NCBI GenBank assembly: GCA_030834905.1
Contig: JAUQWZ010000034.1
Span: 372,001-436,000, forward strand
Reading direction: 5' to 3'
Source: Aggregatilineales bacterium
GTDB lineage: Bacteria; Chloroflexota; Anaerolineae; Aggregatilineales; Phototrophicaceae
Length of the DNA stretch: 64,000 bases
Made by a program: the position numbers and the translations under genes. Below, one piece after another: positions 41,291 through 49,102 of the stretch (within the stretch, counting starts at the first letter, position 1; each line of letters opens with the position of its first letter). Below the pieces are notes generated by a model. It was given only the letters and a program-made list of their open reading frames with translations, was not told the DNA's origin and ran no database searches.

Positions 41291-41584
41291 ATGCCGGTGG
41301 AACTGTCGCACGATGAAGTTCGTAAAATCGCCGAATTAGCCAAGCTGGAGCTAACCGATGACGAAGTTACCCTGTATGCGGGTCAGCTTTCGAGCATCCT
41401 CCAGTATTTTCGCAGGCTGCAGGAGCTAGACACCTCACACATTCCTCCCACGGCATCCGTCCTGCCGCTGACTAACGTCTTCCGACCAGATGAACCGGGA
41501 ACGCCGCTGACGCCGGAGCAGGTTGTCGCCAATGCTGCCGCTTCGGTAGACGGTCAGTTCAGTGTAAGCAGCGTGCTTGAATAA
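41291..41584 (+). CDS. gatC: Asp/Glu-tRNA(Asn/Gln) amidotransferase subunit C
   Basis: GatC is the small belt subunit that holds GatA and GatB together in the amidotransferase making Gln-tRNA or Asn-tRNA. The sequence has ELSHDEVRKIAELAKLELTDDEVTLYAGQLSSILQYFRRLQELDTSHIPPTASVLPLTNVFRPDEP, an almost complete family signature, in about 98 residues. The ATG at 41291 or the GTG at 41297 is preferred because of AAGGGA; the longer frame begins at GTG 41264. gatA and gatB are not in the window. Confidence 0.93.
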   Translation: MPVELSHDEVRKIAELAKLELTDDEVTLYAGQLSSILQYFRRLQELDTSHIPPTASVLPLTNVFRPDEPGTPLTPEQVVANAAASVDGQFSVSSVLE

Positions 41585-41613
41585 TCTTTAGTAACCTGAA
41601 ACAAGAAAATCGC

Positions 41614-42420
41614 ATGATAAACAATCGACTTCTTCTGATTGAAGACGATCACGACATCGCGGATATGCTGGCGACCTATTTTTCGACTCACCATTACGTG
41701 CTTCTGCACGCCGATACCGGACGCGCGGGCGTGGAAATGGCGTTGAGCCAGCCGCCCGCGCTCATTCTGCTGGACGTGATGCTGCCAGATATAGACGGCT
41801 TCCGGGTCTGCCAGCAGATACGACAGTTGTCGGTGCGGCGCTACGTGCCGATCATCTTCCTCACCCACCGCCACGAGCGCGCCAACAAAATGCGCGGGTT
41901 GGCATTAGCCGCCGATGACTACATCACCAAGCCGTTCGACGTGGACGAGCTGCGGCTGCGGGTTCAGAGCGCCATCCAGCGCGCCAACCGCACCAGCCAG
42001 CACGACGTTCGTACCGGCTTGCCCACCTGGACACTGGTACTGGAGGAGATCGCCCGCCGTCAGAAGGCGAACCTGTCGTTCGTGCAGGTCAGACTGGCGC
42101 TGACGGGCTTTCACGCTTACAGTGAGATCTACGGCTTTCTGGCGGCGGATGATGTCCTGTCTTTCACCGCCCAGGTCATCCATGAGGTGATCGCCAGAGA
42201 AGGCAGCCCGCGCGATTTTGTCGGCATTGACGATGAGCAGTTCGTCATCCTCACGCCCCCGGCGCAAGCCCGGCGGCTGATCGACGGTATCATCCATGCC
42301 TTCAACGAAGGCGTTAAGCCTTTTTATTCGTTCCAGGACATTGAACATGGAGGTCTGACGGTGAATGCCAGCACAGCCGCCCCTGAATTTGTCCCACTGA
42401 TGCAGCTTAAGGCGGTGTGA
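41614..42420 (+). CDS. Response regulator with degenerate GGDEF domain
   Basis: The 268-residue protein has a receiver domain with DD (11-12), phospho-accepting Asp54 (LLDVMLPD), Thr84 and Lys106 (YITKPFD), then a domain laid out like GGDEF (HDVRTGLPTWTLVLEEI, LTGFHAYSEIYGFLAADDVL, DFVGIDDEQFVIL). The active motif GGDEF is replaced by GIDDEQF, so it should not make cyclic-di-GMP and may act by binding. No histidine kinase lies nearby. Two membrane-protein genes follow, the first starting within 3 bp of its stop, so the three probably work together. Confidence 0.85.
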   Translation: MINNRLLLIEDDHDIADMLATYFSTHHYVLLHADTGRAGVEMALSQPPALILLDVMLPDIDGFRVCQQIRQLSVRRYVPIIFLTHRHERANKMRGLALAADDYITKPFDVDELRLRVQSAIQRANRTSQHDVRTGLPTWTLVLEEIARRQKANLSFVQVRLALTGFHAYSEIYGFLAADDVLSFTAQVIHEVIAREGSPRDFVGIDDEQFVILTPPAQARRLIDGIIHAFNEGVKPFYSFQDIEHGGLTVNASTAAPEFVPLMQLKAV

Positions 42421-42422
42421 TC

Positions 42423-43253
42423 ATGGTCACTGCCCCTGCGCGCGTCCTCTTTTCGATGGAAGTGCGGCGGTCGCGTTATTTCCGCCGCTTCATACTGCTG
42501 CTAGTCGCCGCGCTGGCGACGGCAGGCGCTTATCTCGCGCTGGAGCAAGCGGCGGCGCGCCAACTGGCAGATGCGCTGCTGATCGATCTTGGCAAGGCGG
42601 CGGCGATTGTGCTGTTGGTGCTGCTCGCCGTTCGCGGGTTGTACAACCTGCTGCTGACATTCATCCGGCGCAGCGAATCGCTGAACATTTACAACAAGGG
42701 ATTCATCTGGACGCGCGACGGCAGAGCCTACAAGTACCGCTGGACGGATCTGGTTCGCTTCCGCGAAGGCGCGCGTGCTGTTTCCCTGTTCAACCGCCCG
42801 CTGCTGCAGTGGGGCACGCACGTTCTGCAAATGGAAGATGAGCGTACTTTCAGGTTTCGGGCGCTTCACGGCAGCCCCCGCGCCTTCGTCCGTGTCGTGC
42901 GCCCCTACGCGGCATACGTCACCAGCGTCAAGATGAGCCGCCTGCTGCGTGAAGATCGCCCGGTGCGGCTGCACCCGCGTCTGACGCTGTATCCGGGCGG
43001 CGTGGAAGCGGGTAAAACCCAGATCCACTGGTCGGAACTCGATCTGCTGGTCAAAGGGGGGCGGCTGGTGGTGCGCCGCCGTCAGGGCAAAAACGTCAAA
43101 ACGATCCGTCGCTATCCGATTTCGAGCGTCGATAATGTCGGCGGCTTGCTCGATCTGGTCAAGAGCGCCGACCGCCTCTACCGGCAGAAGCGTTCGGCAT
43201 CTTCGGCGCGCAAACGCAGCCAGGCAGCATCTGAGGACGCGCTGAGCGCGTAA
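42423..43253 (+). CDS. Membrane protein with two TM helices and a DUF6585/PH-like soluble part
   Basis: The 276-residue product (ATG at 42423; GTG at 42417 also in frame) has a membrane hairpin in residues 20-75, then a soluble region with ESLNIYNKGFIWTRDGRAYKYRWTDLVRFREG and RLTLYPGGVEAGKTQIHWSELDLLVKGG, two similar strand-rich units like the DUF6585/PH-type fold. It ends in a basic Ser/Arg/Lys tail. The function is unknown. Overlap with the response-regulator stop region suggests that it is its membrane partner. Confidence 0.65.
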   Translation: MVTAPARVLFSMEVRRSRYFRRFILLLVAALATAGAYLALEQAAARQLADALLIDLGKAAAIVLLVLLAVRGLYNLLLTFIRRSESLNIYNKGFIWTRDGRAYKYRWTDLVRFREGARAVSLFNRPLLQWGTHVLQMEDERTFRFRALHGSPRAFVRVVRPYAAYVTSVKMSRLLREDRPVRLHPRLTLYPGGVEAGKTQIHWSELDLLVKGGRLVVRRRQGKNVKTIRRYPISSVDNVGGLLDLVKSADRLYRQKRSASSARKRSQAASEDALSA

Positions 43254-43260
43254 GCCACCC

Positions 43261-43695
43261 ATGCGCAGGAAGCAGGTTCTTAGCAGGCACCGCCTGCCGA
43301 ACAGGTATCGCTACAGCATCGTCGCGCTGTGGCTCGCGCCGCTGCCGCTGCTGGTGCTGACCATCCTTGCGGGCAAAGGGCTGACCGCCGCCCTGCTCGA
43401 TCCGAGATTTCTGGTGGCAATGGGGCTGCTGACGCTGCCAGCGATCTATATCTGGCAGGAAGGTCTTGACGTTCTGCCTAACGGCATCCGCACGCGGGTG
43501 CATCTTCCGCGCTATCACGATTACACGCTGCTGGAGTCGTGGTACTGCGACAGGCGAAGGCAGCGCGGCATCCTGACGATCTGGGATAAAGACAGGCGCA
43601 AGGTGCTGGAATGTCACGCCGCCCACCTGAGCCATCTGCCGCTGCTGCTCGATACGCTTGAACGCCGCCTGCCTGCCGGGCAGCCGCGTTCATAA
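43261..43695 (+). CDS. Small membrane protein, two TM helices
   Basis: The 144-residue protein has a basic start, two hydrophobic helices (SIVALWLAPLPLLVLTILAG; LVAMGLLTLPAIYIW) and a soluble end with DVLPNGIRTRVHLPRYHDYTLLESWYCDRRRQRGILTIWDKDRRKVLECHAAHLSHL. The soluble part is again like a small PH/bPH strand unit (GxxxRxxLPxYxDYxLLxSW). It is the third gene of the unit starting at 41614, 7 bp after the second. The 3' end overlaps the convergent gene by 6 bp. Confidence 0.65.
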   Translation: MRRKQVLSRHRLPNRYRYSIVALWLAPLPLLVLTILAGKGLTAALLDPRFLVAMGLLTLPAIYIWQEGLDVLPNGIRTRVHLPRYHDYTLLESWYCDRRRQRGILTIWDKDRRKVLECHAAHLSHLPLLLDTLERRLPAGQPRS

Positions 43696-43947
43696 CCCGC
43701 GCAGGCGCTGGATCAGGCGCAGCAGGCGCAGCTTCTGGCGTTCGATGAGATACTGCCGGAATATGACCTGCCGCAGCCGTTTTGTCTCATCGAGCAAAAA
43801 GACGCTGTGACACATTTCATTGTTGATGAGGAACCAGCCATATCCCAAATAGAAGGCTTCCGCTTCACTGCCATGCGCGTCTTCGTAAACGCGGCAGAAG
43901 TCTTCAAGAATAGCGTGGTCAGATAAGAGGGCGCTTTTTGGTAGCAT
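43690..43947 (-). CDS. Very small protein, paralogue of 44032-44295
   Basis: From the ATG at 43947 the product has 85 residues: VYEDAHGSEAEAFYLGYGWFLINNEMCHSVFLLDETKRLRQVIFRQYLIERQKLRLLRLIQRLRGL. The pattern VYxxAHGxE, WxxxNxExxH, LxDExxRLRxxxxxQYL is shared with the next gene. I know no family. The basic, Leu-rich end could be an amphipathic helix. The frame reads back to a TTG at 43968, but a TATAGT -10 (43971-43976 on the minus strand) lies just before that, favouring the ATG. Confidence 0.6.
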   Translation of the reverse strand: MLPKSALLSDHAILEDFCRVYEDAHGSEAEAFYLGYGWFLINNEMCHSVFLLDETKRLRQVIFRQYLIERQKLRLLRLIQRLRGL

Positions 43948-44031
43948 CAGAGGCGCGCCAAAGCACAAAGACTATACTGATAGTCTACCTCAGGATGGAT
44001 TGTAGAGCGAATGGCGGTCTGCGACGGCGGG

Positions 44032-44295
44032 TTACATGCTTCGCAGACGACCAATCAGACGTTGTATCAGGCTCTTATCGGGGCGGTTCAGGTACTGCTT
44101 CTGCGACAGATCGCGCAGGCGCGCGATTTCATCCATCAGGGTAATCCGATGGACAGTTTCACCGTTCACGGAGTACCAGTGATTTCCCATGTAACGCACG
44201 ACCGGCTCGCGCCCGTGAGCAGTGTGATACACGCGCCGGTAAGTATCGACCACGTATCGGGGTGGTAGTGTCGGATCATCAGCCAACGCGACCAT
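44032..44295 (-). CDS. Very small protein, paralogue of 43690-43947
   Basis: From the ATG at 44295 (GGAG nine bases upstream) the product has 87 residues with VYHTAHGREPVVRYMGNHWYSVNGETVHRITLMDEIARLRDLSQKQYL and a basic end IQRLIGRLRSM. It matches the neighbour across its whole length, so the pair arose by tandem duplication. The gap between them is 84 bp. No function is known. Confidence 0.65.
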   Translation of the reverse strand: MVALADDPTLPPRYVVDTYRRVYHTAHGREPVVRYMGNHWYSVNGETVHRITLMDEIARLRDLSQKQYLNRPDKSLIQRLIGRLRSM

Positions 44296-44504
44296 TGATG
44301 CTGCTCCAGAGTCATGTCTCACTAAACAAAGTATATGCCAGTTTTTTGTATTGACGAACCACAAATTCACGTTCTCAAGGAAACGTTAAGTTAGTTCTTA
44401 GTCAATGTTATACGGCGTAGAGCAAGCGTAGGGTTGGCGACAAGTTATGCGCAGTGGGTATATGTCAGAATAAGACGTTTTCGCATCTTGTCAAGGAATC
44501 AATC

Positions 44505-45629
44505 ATGAAGTCCTATCTTCTGGCGCTGCTGTTTATAGCCGCCACCCTCATTCCTACTGTACCACAGGCTTCAGCCCAATGGGGCTGTCCCACAACCCGG
44601 CTCGCGATTGGCGCGCAGGGGCGCGTTACTCCAGGTCTGCCGAACGTGCTGCGCGAGCAGCCGATGCAGGGCGCTTACAGCCCCATCATCGGGCAGATTC
44701 CGCCCGGTGACGGCTTCGTCGTCGTGGATGGACCTTTCTGCAACAACGGCATGAACTGGTGGCAGGTCAATTACAACGGTCTGATCGGCTGGACACCTGA
44801 ATCATCCAGCTACGGAGAATACTGGCTGGAACCGCTGTGGTGCGCCGTCGTGCAGCCGCGCCTGTATCCGGGAATGGTCGGGCGGGTGACTCCCGGCTTG
44901 CCCAATGCCCTGCGCACGCTGCCCGAACGCGGCAGCTTCAGCGCGGTGGTCGCCGAAATCCCCGGCGGCGCAACCTTCAGCGTCATTTCGGGTCCCCAGT
45001 GTTCCGAAGGCATGAACTGGTGGCAGGTCAACTACAGCGGCTTAATCGGCTGGACACCTGAAAACTCGTCGTCTGGCGAATACTGGCTGGAGCCGTGGAG
45101 CGACCCACTGCCGGTCTGCTCGGGCGTGCCGATGCCCCACATGATGATCGGGCTGTCGGGCTATGTCACGCTTGGACCATCCAACAACCTGCGGGCGCAG
45201 CCTTCGATGTCCGCCACCGTCCTCGGGCAGATGCCGGGCGGCAGCACCTTCAGCGTGCTGACGGGTCCCACCTGCGCCAACGGCTTGAACTGGTGGCAGG
45301 TCAGCTACAACGGCGCTGTTGGCTGGACTGCCGAAGGCAGAAACGCCGAGTACTGGATTGAGCCGCTGTCGTGCTCGCCTACCCTGCCGTCGCGGATGGC
45401 GGTCGGGATGCAGGGGCGCATTACCCCCGGTCTGCCAAACCGTCTGCGAGCCGAACCGACCACGACCAGCAGCACGATAGGGCTGATCCCCGCGGGCGGC
45501 GTCTTCACCATCGTGTCGGGTCCTACCTGCGCTGAAAACACAAGCTGGTGGCGCGTCAGCTACGGCGGGCTGACCGGCTGGACGATGGAAGGTCAGAACT
45601 GGGAATACTGGCTGGAGCCGGTATATTAA
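44505..45629 (+). CDS. Secreted protein with four SH3b-like repeats
   Basis: From the ATG at 44505 (AAGGA upstream) the 374-residue product has a signal peptide ending near ASAQ and four units of about 85 residues. Each runs from a GRVTPGLPNxLR-type start, through IPxGxxFxVxxGPxC, to NWWQVxYxGxxGWTxE and EYWLEP. Two Cys per unit probably form disulfides. The units are SH3b-like wall-binding folds with an unusually conserved WWQV-GWT core. The next gene ends in the same unit, so the two are related parts of an envelope cluster. Confidence 0.85.
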   Translation: MKSYLLALLFIAATLIPTVPQASAQWGCPTTRLAIGAQGRVTPGLPNVLREQPMQGAYSPIIGQIPPGDGFVVVDGPFCNNGMNWWQVNYNGLIGWTPESSSYGEYWLEPLWCAVVQPRLYPGMVGRVTPGLPNALRTLPERGSFSAVVAEIPGGATFSVISGPQCSEGMNWWQVNYSGLIGWTPENSSSGEYWLEPWSDPLPVCSGVPMPHMMIGLSGYVTLGPSNNLRAQPSMSATVLGQMPGGSTFSVLTGPTCANGLNWWQVSYNGAVGWTAEGRNAEYWIEPLSCSPTLPSRMAVGMQGRITPGLPNRLRAEPTTTSSTIGLIPAGGVFTIVSGPTCAENTSWWRVSYGGLTGWTMEGQNWEYWLEPVY

Positions 45630-45656
45630 CCACTGGTGCTGATCCCTGTTTGAGGT

Positions 45657-45681
45657 AGGGCGCAGCGTGCTGCGCCCTTTT
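45657..45681 (+). terminator. Hairpin terminator after the SH3b gene
   Basis: AGGGCGCAGC (45657-45666), a 2-nt centre, GCTGCGCCCT (45669-45678), then TTT. A 10-bp stem. It begins with GTAGGG like the dispersed palindromes. Confidence 0.75.
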
Positions 45682-45738
45682 ACCGGATTCGTTATTGAGA
45701 CCGTATTCAACGCATACAAGCGCATGAGGAAACCGATC

Positions 45739-47175
45739 ATGGTACGCAAAAGTCTGCTGGCGCTGTTCCTGCTGCTGATCGCCACCAGCGCGATCCAGGC
45801 GCAGAGAGTCGGAAGTCTGGTCATCTTCGCCAATGGTCAGCTGTGGGCGCTGGAAGCAGGCGCTGAACAGCCGCAGCCGGTCGATTTCTGTATGCCACCG
45901 GAACGCGAGCCGATTCAGGGCGATCTTGTGATTTCGCCTGACGGCGCAAAAATCACCTTCCGCGCTCAACCGGAAATCGTCACCGCGGCAGTCGAGCGTT
46001 CGGGCGGCATCGGCGGCGGCGAACTGCCATCCAATATCTGGCTGTGCGATCTACAGGCGCAGACGCTGACCGCTGTGGCGGGACAGCCGGAAGGCGCGTC
46101 GTTCTTTGCCGAGGACGGCACGCCGGACAGCATCACCGTTCACGGGCTGCCAGCCTGGTCGCCCGATGGGACAGCGCTGGCATGGACGCAGTATCTATCC
46201 TTCGACCAGCCGATGCAGCTTGTCACCCATGATCTGGCGACTGGAGAGCGCCGCGTCATCGTCCCCGAACTGCCGCCGCAGTACGGCGTGCCGACCACGA
46301 TCAACCTTCAGTGGGGCGGCGCGGGTATCGCGCTGATCAGCTATGCGGCGACCGAAGCCAACCAACCGCTGGTGTCCGTCAACGTCTACGATCCCGAAAC
46401 GGGCGGTCTGGTCAGGCAGTTGGAATTCCCTGAGGGCTACGGCATGGGCGCGGGTGAAGGCGTTTCCGGCGCATATTGGGTCAGTGATGACATGCTGGGC
46501 ATCGTCTTTACGGACGGTCATTTTGAAGCCTTCGCGCCGGAGATCGGCGTCTCGGAGCGCGTGGACGCGCTCGAACTGTACAGCACTTCGGCAGCCAGCG
46601 ACGGGCTTTCGCTGATGTACGGACCGTTCCACCCAGGCAACATCTGGGCGGCGCGCGATGGCGACAGCTATACCGCGCTGGCACCGACCCAACTCTACCA
46701 GCTTTCACATCTCGCCATTTCGCCCGCCGGTGACGCGGTGGCTTACGTGGATGTCGATAATCAGGTTTACATCTGGAACGGGGAGATGGCAGCGCCGGTC
46801 ACGATGATCGAGCCTATCACGCAGTTCTCGACGGTTAGCCTGGTCTGGTCGCCGTTGGGCTGGCGAGACTATCGCGGTGAACTGCCGGAATTGGGCATCA
46901 CCGGCGAGCCGATCACCTGCTCCGGCTTCATAGAGTCACGGCTGGTCGTCGGTCAGCGCGGCGTGGTCAGCGACGATCTGGCGAACAATCTGCGCGAGCA
47001 GCCAACGTCGAGCAGCGCCCGCCTCGGAGAGATTCCGTCTGGCGGCGAGTTCAACGTACTGGCGGGTCCAATGTGCGCTCAGGAACTCGCCTGGTGGCAG
47101 GTGGACTACAACGGCGTCATCGGCTGGACAGCCGAAGGACAGGGTGACGAGTACTGGTTAGCACCGCTTCCCTGA
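45739..47175 (+). CDS. Secreted beta-propeller protein with C-terminal SH3b unit
   Basis: From the ATG at 45739 (GAGGA upstream) the 478-residue product has a signal peptide (MVRKSLLALFLLLIATSAIQAQ), about five WD40/TolB-like blades (LVISPDGAKITF, PAWSPDGTALAWTQ, LAISPAGDAVAYVDVDNQVYIWN, SLVWSPLGW) and one terminal SH3b unit (RGVVSDDLANNLREQPTSSSARLGEIPSGGEFNVLAGPMC ... WWQVDYNGVIGWTAEG). That last unit matches the repeats of the preceding gene. It probably binds the wall and displays a propeller for a ligand. Confidence 0.8.
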   Translation: MVRKSLLALFLLLIATSAIQAQRVGSLVIFANGQLWALEAGAEQPQPVDFCMPPEREPIQGDLVISPDGAKITFRAQPEIVTAAVERSGGIGGGELPSNIWLCDLQAQTLTAVAGQPEGASFFAEDGTPDSITVHGLPAWSPDGTALAWTQYLSFDQPMQLVTHDLATGERRVIVPELPPQYGVPTTINLQWGGAGIALISYAATEANQPLVSVNVYDPETGGLVRQLEFPEGYGMGAGEGVSGAYWVSDDMLGIVFTDGHFEAFAPEIGVSERVDALELYSTSAASDGLSLMYGPFHPGNIWAARDGDSYTALAPTQLYQLSHLAISPAGDAVAYVDVDNQVYIWNGEMAAPVTMIEPITQFSTVSLVWSPLGWRDYRGELPELGITGEPITCSGFIESRLVVGQRGVVSDDLANNLREQPTSSSARLGEIPSGGEFNVLAGPMCAQELAWWQVDYNGVIGWTAEGQGDEYWLAPLP

Positions 47176-47263
47176 CGGTTAGCCTACGCTAATCCAAACC
47201 ACCGGCAATTCTGTTATAATCATATATACATAATGGTTATGCAGATTGTAAGGAGGCACAGAA

Positions 47264-48667
47264 GTGTGGCGTAAAGGTTTGATCGTGGCGGTCGTCCTCG
47301 GGCTGCTTTCAGTGCTGGTGACCCAACCGGCGCTGGCACAGAACCCGACCTGGACGGGAGAGTACTACAACAACCCAACTCTACAGGGAACGCCTGCGGT
47401 AACCCGGACGGATGCCAACATCGCTTTTAACTGGGGTATCAGCGCGCCGGTCAACGGGGTAAATGCCGACGGATTCTCGGTGCGCTGGGCGACGGATGTG
47501 TTTTTGAATGCGGGCACGTACCGCTTCTACGCCCTCGCGGATGACAAAGTTCGGGTGTGGTTCGACTTCGGGTCGCCCACAGGCGCGCCCACCATCGACA
47601 CGTTTGACCACCCGGCTGTCGGGCAGACGGTTACCGCGGACGTGACTGTGGCGACCAGCGACACTTACCACATTCAGGTCGATTATCAGGAGATTACGGA
47701 CAACGCCTATGCGTTCGTTTCGTTCGCCAATCTGGCGACGAACCCAACCGGTCCCAATTTCGCCGCGCCAGTCAATCTGCCCATCACCGGCGGACCCTGG
47801 ACGGCACAGTATTACAGCAACAACAGCCTGAGCGGTGATCCGGTCGCGATTCTTTCGGAAAGCAGCCCAAGCCATAACTGGGGCAGTGGCTCGCCGCTGC
47901 CATCGGTTCCGTCGGACAATTTCTCCGCCCGCTGGACGAGCGTGCAGACACTGACCGGCGGCAATTACCTGCTGCAGGTGCGGGTTGACGATGGGGTTCG
48001 GGTGTTCATCAACGGCGTCCTCGTCATCAACCAGTTCAGCGGCGCGACCGGGCAGACACATTCGGTGAACCTGACGCTGCCCACCGGTCAAAACACCTTC
48101 CAGGTGGAGTATGTCGAGTTTGGCGGCGATGCTTACATCGACTTCCAGCTTTCGCAGCCTGGCGCGCCGACGCCAGCCCCACAGGCGACCCAGGCACAGC
48201 AGCCCACCGGCACCACCGCGACCGTCACCGCGTTCCGGCTGAACGTGCGCGCCGCGCCCAACGCCACCGCGCCGATCCTCACCCGCGTCAACCAGTTTGA
48301 GCAGTATCCCGTCCTCGGGCGAAACGACAGCGCGGGCGTGTGGTATCAGATCAATGTCGGGGGTCAGATTGGCTGGGTTTCGGGCGGCTTCGTGAACATC
48401 GCGACCACCGGCACATCAGCACCGCCCAACCAGACCGGCATCATCGTCACGGCGACGCCGTACACGGTCAATATCCGCAGCGGCGCTGGCACGCAGCATG
48501 GTCGGGTAGCGCGTCTGCCCGCCGGACAGACGGCGCAGGTTGTCGGACGCACTGCCAACAACACCTGGTGGCAGGTGAACTACAACGGCATCGTCGGTTG
48601 GGTCGCCGCCGAATACGCGATTATTCAGCAGGGCGCGAACCTGAACAGCATCCCAGTCACGGGATAA
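47264..48667 (+). CDS. Secreted protein with two PA14 and two SH3b domains
   Basis: The start is GTG at 47264 behind AAGGAGG. The 467-residue product has a signal peptide, two PA14-like domains (WTGEYYNNPTLQGTPAVTRTDANIAFNWG ... FSVRWATDVFLNAGTYRFYALADDKVRVWFD; WTAQYYSNNSLSGDPV ... VRVDDGVRVFINGVLVI), a Pro/Gln/Ala linker and two SH3b repeats (RLNVRAAPNATAPIL, YTVNIRSGAGTQHG). PA14 domains bind glycans; SH3b binds wall. A TATAAT at 47215-47220 may be its -10. A likely surface glycan-binding protein. Confidence 0.88.
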   Translation: MWRKGLIVAVVLGLLSVLVTQPALAQNPTWTGEYYNNPTLQGTPAVTRTDANIAFNWGISAPVNGVNADGFSVRWATDVFLNAGTYRFYALADDKVRVWFDFGSPTGAPTIDTFDHPAVGQTVTADVTVATSDTYHIQVDYQEITDNAYAFVSFANLATNPTGPNFAAPVNLPITGGPWTAQYYSNNSLSGDPVAILSESSPSHNWGSGSPLPSVPSDNFSARWTSVQTLTGGNYLLQVRVDDGVRVFINGVLVINQFSGATGQTHSVNLTLPTGQNTFQVEYVEFGGDAYIDFQLSQPGAPTPAPQATQAQQPTGTTATVTAFRLNVRAAPNATAPILTRVNQFEQYPVLGRNDSAGVWYQINVGGQIGWVSGGFVNIATTGTSAPPNQTGIIVTATPYTVNIRSGAGTQHGRVARLPAGQTAQVVGRTANNTWWQVNYNGIVGWVAAEYAIIQQGANLNSIPVTG

Positions 48668-48702
48668 CGCCAGCAGGGTAAGAAACCACCCTCGCAAGAA
48701 TC

Positions 48703-48728
48703 TAGGGGCGACTCATGAGTCGCCCCTA
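48703..48728. terminator. Perfect 26-bp palindrome between convergent genes
   Basis: The arm TAGGGGCGACTCA (48703-48715) is followed directly by its reverse complement (48716-48728), with another CGCCCCTAC at 48731-48740. It lies between the ends of two convergent genes and probably ends both transcripts. It belongs to the GTAGGG family. Confidence 0.6.
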
Positions 48729-48737
48729 CACGCGCCC

Positions 48738-49058
48738 CTACATATTCCCCTCTGTGTCCGAACTATCATCCTTATCGCCATAGCGCAGCAAACCGTCGCC
48801 GCGTTCCTGGCGGATCGCCTGCTGCCAGGGCTTTTTGGCGCTGCCGCTGTAACCCATCTCACGCAGGCGGTCAATTTCCAACTGCTCCAGCGTCTCGGCA
48901 AGCGCCTCGAAATCGCTCGCCGGGATGCGCTGGTCAGCGCCGCGTCCGTCACGATAGACGTAGCCCACGCCGCCGCACCAGTCACAATCACTCGCGCCCG
49001 CTTCCTCATCGTCCAGCCAGCCGTAGCCGTCGCACGAGACGCAGCGTACAATTTGCAT
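48738..49058 (-). CDS. Small zinc-finger protein (DnaJ-type CxxC pair)
   Basis: The 106-residue protein opens MQIVRCVSCDGYGWLDDEEAGASDCDWCGGVGYVYRDGRG, a pair of CxxCxGxG-type zinc motifs like half of the DnaJ zinc domain, then a helical and charged remainder (ALAETLEQLEIDRLREMGYSGSAKKPWQQAIRQERGDG). It probably binds zinc in the cytoplasm; the role is unknown. It follows the penicillin-binding-protein gene on the same strand at about 45 bp. Confidence 0.7.
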   Translation of the reverse strand: MQIVRCVSCDGYGWLDDEEAGASDCDWCGGVGYVYRDGRGADQRIPASDFEALAETLEQLEIDRLREMGYSGSAKKPWQQAIRQERGDGLLRYGDKDDSSDTEGNM

Positions 49059-49102
49059 AGTTCGGCACCCTCAATTCGCGTCTATCAGCACTAAACCCAT
49101 CT

